In this document: piece after piece, positions 1 through 9,954 of the stretch
Layout of the letters: every line of letters starts with the position of its first letter
Numbering within the stretch: position 1 is the first letter of the stretch
Source of the DNA: Bolinopsis microptera
Taxonomy: Eukaryota > Ctenophora > Tentaculata > Lobata > Bolinopsidae
Direction of reading: 5' to 3'
DNA length: 64,000 nt
Assembly (NCBI RefSeq): GCF_026151205.1
Contig: NC_087073.1
Location: 12,245,578-12,309,577, forward strand
The notes under the pieces: model-generated
What the model was told of the DNA's origin: nothing
What the model saw: only the letters and a program-made list of their open reading frames with translations
Databases searched by the model: none
Translations under genes and position numbers: made by a program

Positions 1-300
1 TTTAGCTGTAGAGTACTTTCCAAGGCTTCTGTAAATATCATAAGCATAAAACATTGCCAATTATGGTTATAAACTAGAATTCAGAAAGCCAATAACGGAA
101 GGCCAATAACAGAAGAATTTTAACTTTTTATTGTTCACTTTCATAAAATCTTCCGGATACAAATTTTAATACTCCGTATCGTCGTCGATAGGTACTCCAG
201 AAATTTGTGGCTTCAATCTCTACTTTATAACATATAATAAACAACGTTGCAATACTTAAAGTTTAACGTACAAATTAATTTATTATTCACTTTCACCCAG
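1..300. other. upstream sequence, probably intron of the first gene
   Basis: AT-rich sequence with no recognisable coding segment. It ends in a pyrimidine-rich tract and CAG at 291-300 that serves as the acceptor for the exon starting at 301, so it is most simply an intron of the gene whose 5' part lies outside the window. Confidence 0.5.
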
Positions 301-1545
301 ACTATTCCTGAAATTGACGACGCAGTACTACGCACAGTCCTAGAATCACACCCAGATCTGCTGACTGCTGCTCCGTTTACTCACGAATCTCTCCTCCTCG
401 AAAACAAGGTAACAATTGCCTTTTTAAGATTTGTAGTCAACCTGCTAGGAATATTTAGAAGTATGTATGGTATTCTGATTTCCTATAGGTTGCAAGAATT
501 GTGGCCGTGATTATGACAATATACGGGTTACATTAGGTTTCGCTACTGTAATTGTTTGAAGGCATTATCCTTGTGGGGCTCCTCAATTATATCAGGGAAA
601 TGTAAGAAAAAACTCTGAATATTTGTTGGTAAATATTTAATTGTTTGTAAAAATTTCTATAAATAGAACGAGAGGCTGACGCAAGAAGAGAAGATGTTGG
701 CCAAAAAGAGTTATCAGTTTGAGAAGCAGATGAACAAAGGATTTGGGGGCTTCTCCAACACATATTCCAAGTAAGTGTGGCTTCTTGTGTCGCTTCCCTT
801 AACAAATATTTCATGACGCCTTTCGCATGTTTTCACCGCTTGTCCGCACATTCCATAACTATTGTTTAGGATTCTAGCAGAACACGGCCGACTAGTGACT
901 GCAGCCCCTAAGACGAGCACGTACGGACCCCCCATCAGGAAGAACGCTCCGCCAGCCCGGCCCCGATCTCCCCCCTTAATGACTAACAGACTCATCTTAC
1001 CGGGCCGTCCCGTGAGGAGCCGGACCCCCTCTCCCCCGCCCTTCCACGCCTGGAATACTACTCAGCAAATCAGCAAAGTTACGGACGTGCAGAAACAAAA
1101 CATGCAGGTCTCTGCCCCCTATCTAATGACTTTCAAAAATCCTACCAACCCCTATTTTGATGAAAGAGGCATACAGAGGCCCCAAGCTTCACCGTCTGAT
1201 TCCCGGAAGAGAAAACGTGATGAGCTTCTACAACGTGCAGTGGCTGCGGGAACGTTTGATTTTGACGCCCAGCTTGAGCCTAAAATCGACGGAGGAAGGT
1301 ACATTCAGATGACAGATACTCAGGAATGGAGAGGTGCTGGAGGGAGTGGAGCTCAGAATCAAGTGGTCGATGTACTGGATATTATAGATGAAGATTCGGA
1401 CACTTTGGAGCCCATGGAGATCCCCATTGCTGATATACTGACTAGTGGTATTAAACTGGGAGATATCGAGGGGTCAGATGGCCGGCCCCATACCAGTTGT
1501 ATTTCGGAAAGCCAGATTGTTTTAGTTTCAGATTCAGACGAGTAG
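301..1545 (+). CDS. 3' exons of an unrecognised nuclear protein with C-terminal SUMO-interacting-like motifs
   Basis: Three exons can be joined in phase: 301-408, 667-770 and 870-1545 (stop TAG). All introns are GT-AG. The visible protein begins with an acidic helical stretch (PEIDDAVLRTVLESHP), followed by a Lys-rich segment (LTQEEKMLAKKSYQFEKQM), a Pro/Arg-rich region with RSRTPSPPP, and a basic SRKRKRDE cluster that could be a nuclear localisation signal. The C terminus has two short hydrophobic cores followed by acids, VVDVLDIIDEDSD and the terminal QIVLVSDSDE, which fit the SUMO-interacting motif pattern. I do not recognise the family. The 5' end is outside the window. The next gene starts about 700 bases downstream on the same strand; I treat it as separate because this frame closes with a stop at a natural-looking acidic end. 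Confidence 0.6.
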
Positions 1546-2247
1546 TTTTTAGAGAGAGATTCTTAGTTTTTATGAATGAGGAGCGGATGAAATTAGCATA
1601 TTACTTTGAGGCATTTTACTTTTTAGATTTCCCCTGGAAGGATTATTGCAACTTTATTTGACTGTTGAGCAGTGGGGGAGGTGCCTGAACCCGCAAAATA
1701 ATTACCATTATATTTAACGTTATTGACTGTAATATTTGATTATTCTTGATACTAATTTGTATGATATTTCATCGCGAGCTTTTATTGAATTTACTAATAC
1801 CATACTGAATACTGATGAGTAATGCATAGTAGAATCATGTCTCATCAACTTTTGTTTTGCTTATCCCCTGGTCGTTATTCCGACTGGTGATCTAGATAAA
1901 AATATGGGTTAGGCCATGATGAAATTAAAAACTTGCTTACATCCTAATGAATAAATTTGACATAACAAAGCTTATCAATGGGCTGTGTCTCCACAAGTAA
2001 AGTATAAGAAAACTTCCAAAAGTGTTGGCTTTTTAGAGCTTATATCCAATATAGCATTTTGGAGCACAATCGATGATTAATTAATCGATTTTAAAGCACC
2101 TCTACTTAACATAGTATATAATATTATATGGGTACCTACTTAATTAAATATCAATGAATTTTGATTGATAATTAAAGTTGATCGTTTTAATGATAGGGTG
2201 TAAACTAGACCTCTGCCCACTAGGTAGTCATGTCATTTCTTCACCAG
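1546..2247. other. intergenic region, no gene seen
   Basis: AT-rich sequence with no supported coding segment. It ends at a pyrimidine-rich acceptor (AG at 2246-2247) that opens the next gene. Confidence 0.5.
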
Positions 2248-5200
2248 GCCTGTGAACAGAGTAACGCCCATGTGCAAAGCAGCGCCCAAATCTGTCAGCG
2301 GAGCACCCTGTCAACCTCTACCCCCAATAGACACTTCCCCTCATTGGAATAAGAACGCTCCCACAACGGGTGTTTCTTTGGAAGAATTCGCCGAGAAGGT
2401 AATTTAAGTCTGTGATTTAGCCCCCAATTTTGGGTAATTTGATAAAGTAATTTTTATGTGATTAAGTTTCCTTAAAGACTAATCTACTGACCAGTGACCA
2501 CTTGAATGGATTTTGTGAGAGAAAATTGCTGTGTTTCTTCACTTATTTGTAGTATTTTATCGTTTCCTGAAGGGTTATACCTCTTATTTCAGTACAACGC
2601 AACGAACTGGTCACCGCTGATAAAACCGTTGTCCCCTCTTCAGAATGACGACACAGCACCGATGCTTTTTCAGAATATCCCGGTTAACCACCAGGAACAG
2701 CAGATACGACAGCAGCAGGTTCAGCAGAATTTCATCTCCAGACCAGTCACCAGCTCCAACTCCCCCAACATTGCCCCCAAACCGAGGTCCATCCTCCCGG
2801 CTCCCCCTACTAACCCTCAGCAATCCTTCCTGATGGGCGCTACCCACGCTGCCAACGTGCAACCTCCACCTCCTCTCAAACTACCTCTACCTCGACTGAC
2901 CACCCACCAGACACATCTCCAGCCCTCCAACCCGGCCAAGCGGAACAGAAAACCCTCCAAAGTGGTATCCAGTGTTAGGCCCACTCAAGCTATCCTAGCT
3001 CAGGTAGAGGATGGTAAGTGCACCTACAAGGTCCCGATTCCCCGGACACCCGAAACTCCTCCATCTTCCAGCAGAGAGAGCTCCAGTTCCACCCCAACTT
3101 CCAGCAGCGGGAAGTCCTCCATTACTGATGCTCTGAGAGCGATAGATGAGCGGGTTATAGAGCCACCGACAGTCAGTGTTCAGCGGATGATTGAGGAGAA
3201 CGAGATACTAAGGAGACAGATAGAGTTGGATGGGTACTTTGCGTTCAGTAAGAATAATGTGGGTACCGTACAAGTCGGTACTCCTCTCAAGTCCTCTCCA
3301 GGACAGTCTAGTGCGAGTACTACACCAGCAACTACTCCCGGCCTCCCTAGAGAAGATGATAGTAAAGATGATCTCAACTCTACCACAGAGTCTAAGGAGG
3401 ATGATAAAATGGAGAAGCAAAAACCTAAAAAGAAGGTAGCTAAGAAGACCTCTTCCTCCTCAGCCCAAAATGTCCAACAGCAGCAAGTGGTTTACCAGGC
3501 CATCCCAGCTCAAGCTGTTCAGTCAAACCAGGGATATCAACTCCTGATACAGATGCCACCGGGAGGGACTCTGCCTAACCAGACTAAGATGGTCCCTGCT
3601 ACTCAGATTATCCAAGCTCAGCCTGGTCAGCAGTTCCTCAATAACGGTACCCAAGTTATCAACGGACAACCCATCTTCATTCAGAAACAGAATACTCCGT
3701 TGCAGCTCCAGATGCCTGCCGGGAGCAAGGCAGTCTATCTCATGTCACAGCCCTCTTCTGTCTCACCTCAGACGAGTCAAATGAACCAATCCGTCACAAC
3801 AACCGCTCAGTCTTACAATAGCACTGCTAACTCAACGTCAATGGACCAGTACATCATGACTCCAGCCACTTCGCAAGATCAGAGTGGTGAGAGTGCTAGT
3901 AAGGATGTGACCCCTGAGTCGACCCCCTCCAGTACTGCGTCCACTCCTCAACATGATGTGGTCCAGCAGACCCCTCCTCCGACCCTGCTCAGTCCCGTGA
4001 ACTACGATATTCAGCCCCAGATTCGGAGTTCACCTCAGCTTCAACCGCAGCCTGTTTTGATTCAGCAACAACAGCCATATCAGCAGTTCCAGTACCAGCA
4101 GCAACCTCAGTATCAGACTTACTTCGCTGGTACTCAGATGATTCAGCCCAGACTTATGCCGCAGCAAATGTACATGCAGCCCAGTCAGATCCAGCGCGTA
4201 CAGCAGCAACCAAAGCTCAAACCAAAGCCGAAAAGCGCACCGAGCAAATCAAAAAGCAAGAAACCCAAAGCTTCAGAAGCTGTTCAAAACCACATGACGC
4301 AGGCTCAGATGCATGCGAACATGCTGGCTCAGCAGAAACAGAGACAGCTTACTCAACAGATGCATCATCAGTCAATGTCTGGTGTCTTCAACCAGAGACC
4401 CCAATTAGCCTACCGTCCACAACAACAGTATTACGCTCCTGTCACCGACCCTGCTGCGGCCCCTCAGCACCCCATGAAAAGTGAACCCAGCAACTGTCAG
4501 GTAGCCAGCTCCCAGGCCAGCCAACAGAGCCAGCAACGCTTCACTAACCCAGCCTATCAGAACCACTTGTATCAACAGCAGCAGGCTCAGTACAGTCAGT
4601 ACATGCAGCAGCAGCAGATGCAAATGTTCGCCGCCAAGGAGGCTGAGGCCAAGAAGGCTACTCCCAGTCCCGCCAGTAAGAGGAAATCAAGGAAGAAGAC
4701 GTCAGATGATTGTGACAACAGAGTCAACATTCAGATACACTCCCCCATATCGTTCCCTGCTGAAAAGAAGCAGAAGAAAATGAAGAAGGCGCCGGATTGT
4801 CCGTACTCGCAGCAATCCAGCACAACTCCAGCAGTTCCTGCTCCAGCCCCTGTACAGAGGGAGCAACAGCATGTTAACTTCGCTCAGCTGCATCATCAGC
4901 AGCATCTCTACCAGAACATGATGCAGATGTATAGGCAACAGACCCCACAGCACCAGCAACAGGGCCAACCTCAACAACCACCGCAGGAACAGCAACAGCA
5001 GCAGCAGGCTCAGCAACAGCAACAACAGCAGCAGCAGCAGAGTCAACCCCAGCAGCATACCCCTACCTCAATGCAACCACACCAGGGCTACCAGCAGCTC
5101 CCTCCCCACCACCAGCATCTCCAGGCGGCCTCCTTCCAGCTCCCCACCCAACAGCAACAACAACAACTCCCTCCCCTGCTCTACAAACAGTATCTCCAGA

Positions 5201-5457
5201 AACAGCAGCCGGCAATGCAGAAAGCCGCCCCCGCTCCACAAGGACACACTCCACTCAGAGGCGCCGCTCCTCAGTACTGGGGTGGTCCCCAGTACCCCCA
5301 GTATTCCCAGGAACAGAGCTTTGGGTTTGGTGCTCCTGATATGGGCCAGGATGAGGATGACAGGACCTCTTCCCCGCAGAGCGAAGGGGAGATGGACGTT
5401 AACCAGTTTCTCAACATTCCAATCAAAACTGAAACTCGCGAAGCTAAGGGGTCTTAA
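2248..5457 (+). CDS. Gln/Pro-rich nuclear protein, possibly a transcriptional coactivator
   Basis: Two exons: 2248-2398 and 2593-5457. The join reads SLEEFAEK then YNATNWSPL in phase, so the sequence upstream of 2593 in the long frame is intron. The first usable ATG is at 2270, 22 bases after an acceptor-like AG; from there the protein is about 997 aa. It is dominated by Gln, Pro and Ser, with long polyglutamine stretches near the C terminus (about 4990-5160), several Lys-rich clusters (PKKKVAKK, KRKSRKK) that may be nuclear localisation signals, and the end FLNIPIKTE. At about residues 236-252 the segment VSVQRMIEENEILRRQI resembles the first helix of the SS18/SYT N-terminal homology domain (QKMLDDN...LI), but the rest of that domain is not visible and the position is internal. 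Function is inferred only from composition. An upstream exon may exist. Confidence 0.65.
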
Positions 5458-7106
5458 CGCCTCCAGTTCGCCACTAGATCACAGTGAGTATTCCTCACTA
5501 AGACATGTTCCTCTGCACATATAGATATCTAAAGCTGAAGATGGTGATGATTGGCACGTCAGTGTACTTCAATACGGGATTAAGAACAGGAGCATTAACA
5601 GGACCAATATGAATGGTTGGGTTGGACGATTTTTTTGCAAAAAAACTGTGTCAGCACAGAGTGAGGTATCATTAAATTGTTAACATATTTTTGATAAGAA
5701 CTGAACATCATTGATATTTCATACAAGATTTAATTAATATCCAAAGTTTATTTTTAATCCAAACAGTCGTATTTGTTTAATGTTTATTTGATGAAGAATA
5801 AGATGTTAACCTTTAACAGTTAATTTTAGTTTTTGATGATCTGTATTTAAGTGATCAAAATCAAAAGATTAGGAACCTATTATTATTGTTTTATATTTAA
5901 ATCTTTTAAATTGAACAATTTGCAATGTTATGGTTATTCATCATAGCCCAATGCAGATTTGAATACAAGCAGTTTCTAAGTTTTTTTGTTATCTTCTAGA
6001 TACTTTTTTTCAAAATGAAATAGGTTTAATTTAATTAAAGTTATTAAGGTTCAAGTGTGTGTGTTTTTTGAGTGTTTTTCTCTCCCTGTGAAAATCTAAT
6101 TGAAGTTTTTGTAAAAGGTTTTTTTGACATTTATATTTCAGTTGATGCTTTCTAATAAGTGATACTGATTATATTACATGTTCTTTTTGTTTTTTTTTCC
6201 TTTCCATAAATAAGACATTTAAGAGATTTCTTTATCATGTTTCAAGTAAGATTGCTATCATTTTCTGTTTTCTTTACGGTTCTTAAAAGTTTTTTCAGGT
6301 CTTAAAGTGCATTGTTATCACGAGTTTCAATTTTGTTTTTCTATCATACATGCCGATTATATCACGCCTCTAAATTTCAGACTCAATTATAAATCTTGAA
6401 ACGACAGTATATTTTCCGTTTAAATTATGAGAAAGTGGTATCATTATTTTGGAAATTAGTTGCTTAAACTTCTGTGGACTTCCTGTGAGTTGTTCCTCAC
6501 ATTTGCAGACATGACAACTACTTATCTGCATCTTGTCACGAAGCTTGGGATATATATTTTTACTTGCACGTGAATTTACTTTTGTTAATCACTGTAATTT
6601 AGGGAATATAATTAGCTGGTTTATAGTCGGCGATTTTTGGGATATTTTTGCGTTCAGATAGTCTTAGAATTAGGTGCAAAGTTCCGTGTATTTTTCGTAA
6701 ACTAAAGACAGAACATAACTGGTTAAGTAGAATGTATTATAACTATTTTATTAGCTTTGTTTAAGATATATATCTATTTTTGGATGCGCACATTCTGTTA
6801 TTTAATACGCCGTAACTTGTAAAATATCTAGAACTAGAAGTTTTGTCATACTTACTCTATTTTAACAAATTTATTCACCTTGTTTTACTTGTCGTTATAT
6901 TGGAACATGTTCGTGAGTCGTGACAAAATAATTCAATCTCAACATTCAACAAATGAACTCAAAAGAATTCAACACGCTAAATAAATTTAAATCAAAATAT
7001 TGGACAGTGCAAAATTATTTTGCTTAAAAAGTTGAACCTTAGATTTATTATTTCATCTTAATCATAGTTAATCAGTACAAATTGAACAAGTATTTTACTA
7101 GGTGTG
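5458..7106. other. 3' UTR and intergenic region, no gene seen
   Basis: Strongly AT-rich sequence with many T-runs. No coding segment, tRNA or repeat element was recognised. The first part is probably 3' UTR of the Gln-rich gene. Confidence 0.5.
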
Positions 7107-7973
7107 ATGGCCGAAGTTGACTCTCACTTCCACGTTTGGGAACTAGACAGATTTGATTACCCGTGGCCGAACTCAGACGTGGCAGCAATTTTCAAAACCA
7201 TCAGTTATCCTGACCTTACCAAGGCGCTAGACTCTTCTGGGGTAAAGAACGCGGTATTTGTACAATGTTTGAATAACAATATCGAGGAAGCTAAGTGGGT
7301 ACTGAAGAGTGGGCACTCTGCTATAAAGGGTGTCGTAGCCGGGGTCAATCTGACGGATCATAAGCTGTTATCTGAACAGTTGGATGAGTTGTGTAAGTTT
7401 GAGAAGTTTGTGGGAGTCAGACATATCCTGGACATGGAGGATTCTTATGATTGGGTGGTAAGACAGGACGTGATTGAAGGGTTAAAGTTAGTTGCAGCCA
7501 GAGGGAAAACTTTCGACTTCCTTTCCCGACCTCATCACCTTCACCACGTAGCTACACTGGCTAAAGCCCTTCCTGAACTCCACATTGTTATTGACCACAT
7601 TGCTAAACCACACCTCTTAAAATCCCTCCAAGTGTCCCCAGAATGGAGGAAGAACATGGAAGACGCAGCCTCGTGCTCCAACGTGTTTTGTAAAATATCG
7701 GGTCTGGTAACTGAGGTTGATCCGGTGGGGCATGCTAAGTCCTGGTCACCTCAAACATTTGCGGACCATGTTGAGGTGGTGTTAGAAGCGTTCGGACCAG
7801 ATCGCTGCATGATTGGAAGTGATTGGCCTGTGTTAAGACTGACTGGCACAAACTATAAGGTGGTCAATAATCTTCATAAGACTCTGGTTTCTGAGTTGAG
7901 TGAAGATGACCAAGTGAAGGTTTGTGGCGGGAACGCGGCCAAATTTTATCAGCTTAAAAACCTTGATTGATAC
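7107..7973 (+). CDS. amidohydrolase-2 family lactonase-like protein (TIM-barrel hydrolase)
   Basis: Single open exon of 287 codons plus TGA. The ATG at 7107 is used because a GTG just before it is not a normal eukaryotic start. Family landmarks run in order: the N-terminal metal-ligand motif DSHFHVW (residues 5-11), PWPNSD, a central FLSRPHHLHHV, VIDHIAKPH, CKISGLVTE, and the C-terminal GPDRCMIGSDWPVLRL followed by GGNAAKFYQL. This order and the length (about 280-290 aa) match the amidohydrolase-2 group that contains L-fucono- and L-rhamnono-lactonases and 2-pyrone-4,6-dicarboxylate hydrolase. The likely reaction is hydrolysis of a sugar-acid lactone or similar cyclic ester; the substrate cannot be read from sequence. 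It has no signal peptide, so it is probably cytosolic. An acceptor-like AG lies at 7100-7101, six bases before the ATG. The intronless coding region contrasts with the multi-exon neighbours. Confidence 0.9.
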
Positions 7974-8382
7974 TAACACGAAGTATTTCATGAGGTATGA
8001 TCATTTATTGTTTAATTTATTGAGGTTAATTTTATTCAGATTGTGATGACTGTTTATGATATTTCACTGATTTTCAGTGATAAGTAAGTCATTAAGTATT
8101 CTGTTTTTGATCCGCTTAAATGTGATCTTTTATGAGAATGGTTAAATTTTTAATTTTTATAGGTTTTTTCGATGGTATTTATCAAATTTGTTACACCTCT
8201 TGGCAGATTGATGTACGCACTTTATCAGGCTAATTTATTGATGACCATTTATAATGATATTTCAGGGCAATTTTACCGGATTTCTATTTCTTATCTCACT
8301 TTAATGTTCTGCTTAAACTAGGATTAGCTAAAATGTTGTACTTGTAGTAACTTCAACTGTACCATCATAAATTACGTAAGAA
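7974..8382. other. intergenic; probably ancestral DUSP12 5' region at the right end
   Basis: No coding segment seen. The right end (about 8350-8390) would have directly preceded the DUSP12 start codon before the transposon at 8391-9941 inserted, so it may hold the original DUSP12 promoter or 5' UTR. Confidence 0.45.
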
Positions 8383-8530
8383 TTCGGAAGGGGGGGGGGG
8401 CCAATGGCATAAATGGAGAAAATGGAGAATTACTCATAGGTTTTTCCATTTTCTCCATTTTATGCCATTTTATGCCATTGAAAACCTGAAAAATTTAGAA
8501 TTTCGAGAAAAATTATTTTAAAAAAAGATA

Positions 8531-9125
8531 TTTTCGGCCAATAATGAACAGAGTATCATGAAACATGGAGAAAAGTGGTTTTCAGAAAAACTTTGAAAAA
8601 TGTTGACTTAGAAAATGTTCGGTCCGAGTCATTTACGATACGTACCTCCCGTATCGAGAGCTCCCGATTCCCAGCTCGTGTTGCAAAGGGGAAGCCTGTC
8701 TTCCGAGATCGCATTACCTCGAGTCCAAAATTGTGTATCGAGGGGAAGGTGTGGACTTCGAAAAACCGATAAAATATTTTCGGCCAATTATGAACAGAGT
8801 ATCATGAAACATGGAGAAAAGTGGTTTTCAGAAAAAATTTGAAAAATGTTGACTTAGAAAATGTTCGGTCCGAGTCATTTTCGATACGTACCTCCCGTAT
8901 CGAGAGCTCCCGATTCCGAGCTCGTGTTGCAAAGGGGAGGCCTGCCTTCCGAGATCGCATTACCTCGAGTCCAAAATTGTCTATCGAGGGGAAGGTGTGG
9001 ACTTCGAAAAACCGAAAAAATATTTTCGGCAAATAATGAACAGAGTAGCATGAAACGTGGAGAAAAGCGGTTTTCAGAAAAAATTTGAAAAATGTTGATC
9101 GAAAAAATATTTTCGGCTTAAAATG
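8531..9125 (+). repeat. 246-bp tandem repeat array (about 2.4 units)
   Basis: The phrase GAACAGAGTA recurs at 8546, 8792 and 9038, spacing 246 bases each time, followed by a shortened unit at about 9124 (86 bases). Each full unit has a GGTCCGAGTCATTT segment, a CGTATCGAGAGCTCCCGATT segment and a GAGATCGCATTACCTCGAG segment. Differences between units are few, so the duplication is recent. Confidence 0.85.
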
Positions 9126-9184
9126 AACAAGGTAGCATGAAACGTCGAGAAAAGTGTTTTTCAGAAAAACTTTGAAAAATTTTG

Positions 9185-9545
9185 ACTTAGAAATTACCCC
9201 TCGGTACACAATTTTGGACTCGAGGCTTCCCCCTGGTAATGCGATCTCGGAAGGCAGGCCTCCCCTTTGCAACACGAGCTCGGAATCGGGAGCTCTCGAT
9301 ACGAGAGGTACGTATCGAGAATGACTCGGGCCGAAAATTTTCTAAGTCAAAATTTTTCAAAGTTTTTCTAAAAACCACTTTTCTCCACGTTTCATGCTAC
9401 CCTCTTCATTATAAGCCGAAAATATTTTTTTGGTTTTTCGGTTGATCGAAGTCTGCACCTACCCCTCGATACACAAATTTGGACTCGAGGCTTCCCCCTG
9501 GTAATGCGATCTCGGAAGGCAGGCCTCCCCTTTGCAGTGCGAGCT
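9185..9545 (-). repeat. inverted copies of the 246-bp unit
   Basis: The unit recurs in reverse orientation after 9185, with GGTAATGCGATCTCGGAAGG at about 9234 and again at about 9500. Together with the forward array it forms the two arms of a large inverted repeat inside the transposon. Confidence 0.8.
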
Positions 9546-9954
9546 TGTTTCAACTGTCGAGGATGTAGGTCTCACTTCTCAGTGCCTATTACTCTCCCCT
9601 ATTACTCACTCCTGCTGTAGCCTGTAGAAATAACTTTACACTAGGCTTGAGTAATTATGAGTTTGCCTGAAGTGTGCCTCTGCTAACCTAGTATAAGCAT
9701 CTAGTAGCCTACTATGAGCTTTCATAAGCTTGTTACGCCCCTAGTAAGCGTAAATAAACATGTTAGGATGTCCAATTTAGGTGTTAAATGGTGTTAAAGA
9801 TGAAATTTCGAAGACAAAATTCATGGCATAAAATGGAGAAAATGGAGAATTACTCATGGGTTTTTCCATTTTCTCCATAGAAAAAGTCTCCATTTTATGC
9901 CATTTTATGCCATTTTTTGCCATTGGCCCCCCCCCCCCCCCTTCGGAAGGCATC

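Larger units (their letters stand above)
8391..9941. mobile_element. 1.55 kb non-autonomous DNA transposon with 8-bp target duplication, hAT-like
   Basis: The element is bounded by the direct repeat TTCGGAAG at 8383-8390 and 9942-9949, an 8-bp target-site duplication. Its ends are inverted repeats: a G-run followed by CCAATGGCATAAA at the left, and the complement ending in a C-run at the right. Each end also carries a subterminal hairpin of repeated ATGGAGAAAATGGAGAA and TTTTCTCCATTTTATGCC sequence (8405-8480 and 9822-9925). The interior is filled by a 246-bp tandem repeat and an inverted copy of it. No transposase is encoded. An 8-bp duplication is usual for the hAT superfamily; that assignment is an inference. 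It sits five bases upstream of the DUSP12 ATG. Confidence 0.8.

Noticed and set aside
2506-2592. N-terminal 29 residues of the long Gln-rich frame
   Set aside because: They are intron sequence: a strong acceptor at 2592 joins in phase with an upstream coding exon that continues the protein.
4702-5058. Leu-rich minus-strand open frame
   Set aside because: Antisense of CAG-type polyglutamine codons in the Gln-rich gene.
8802-9275. 157-codon minus-strand frame and similar frames in 8575-9445
   Set aside because: All lie within the 246-bp tandem/inverted repeat units and repeat themselves; no protein family match is evident.
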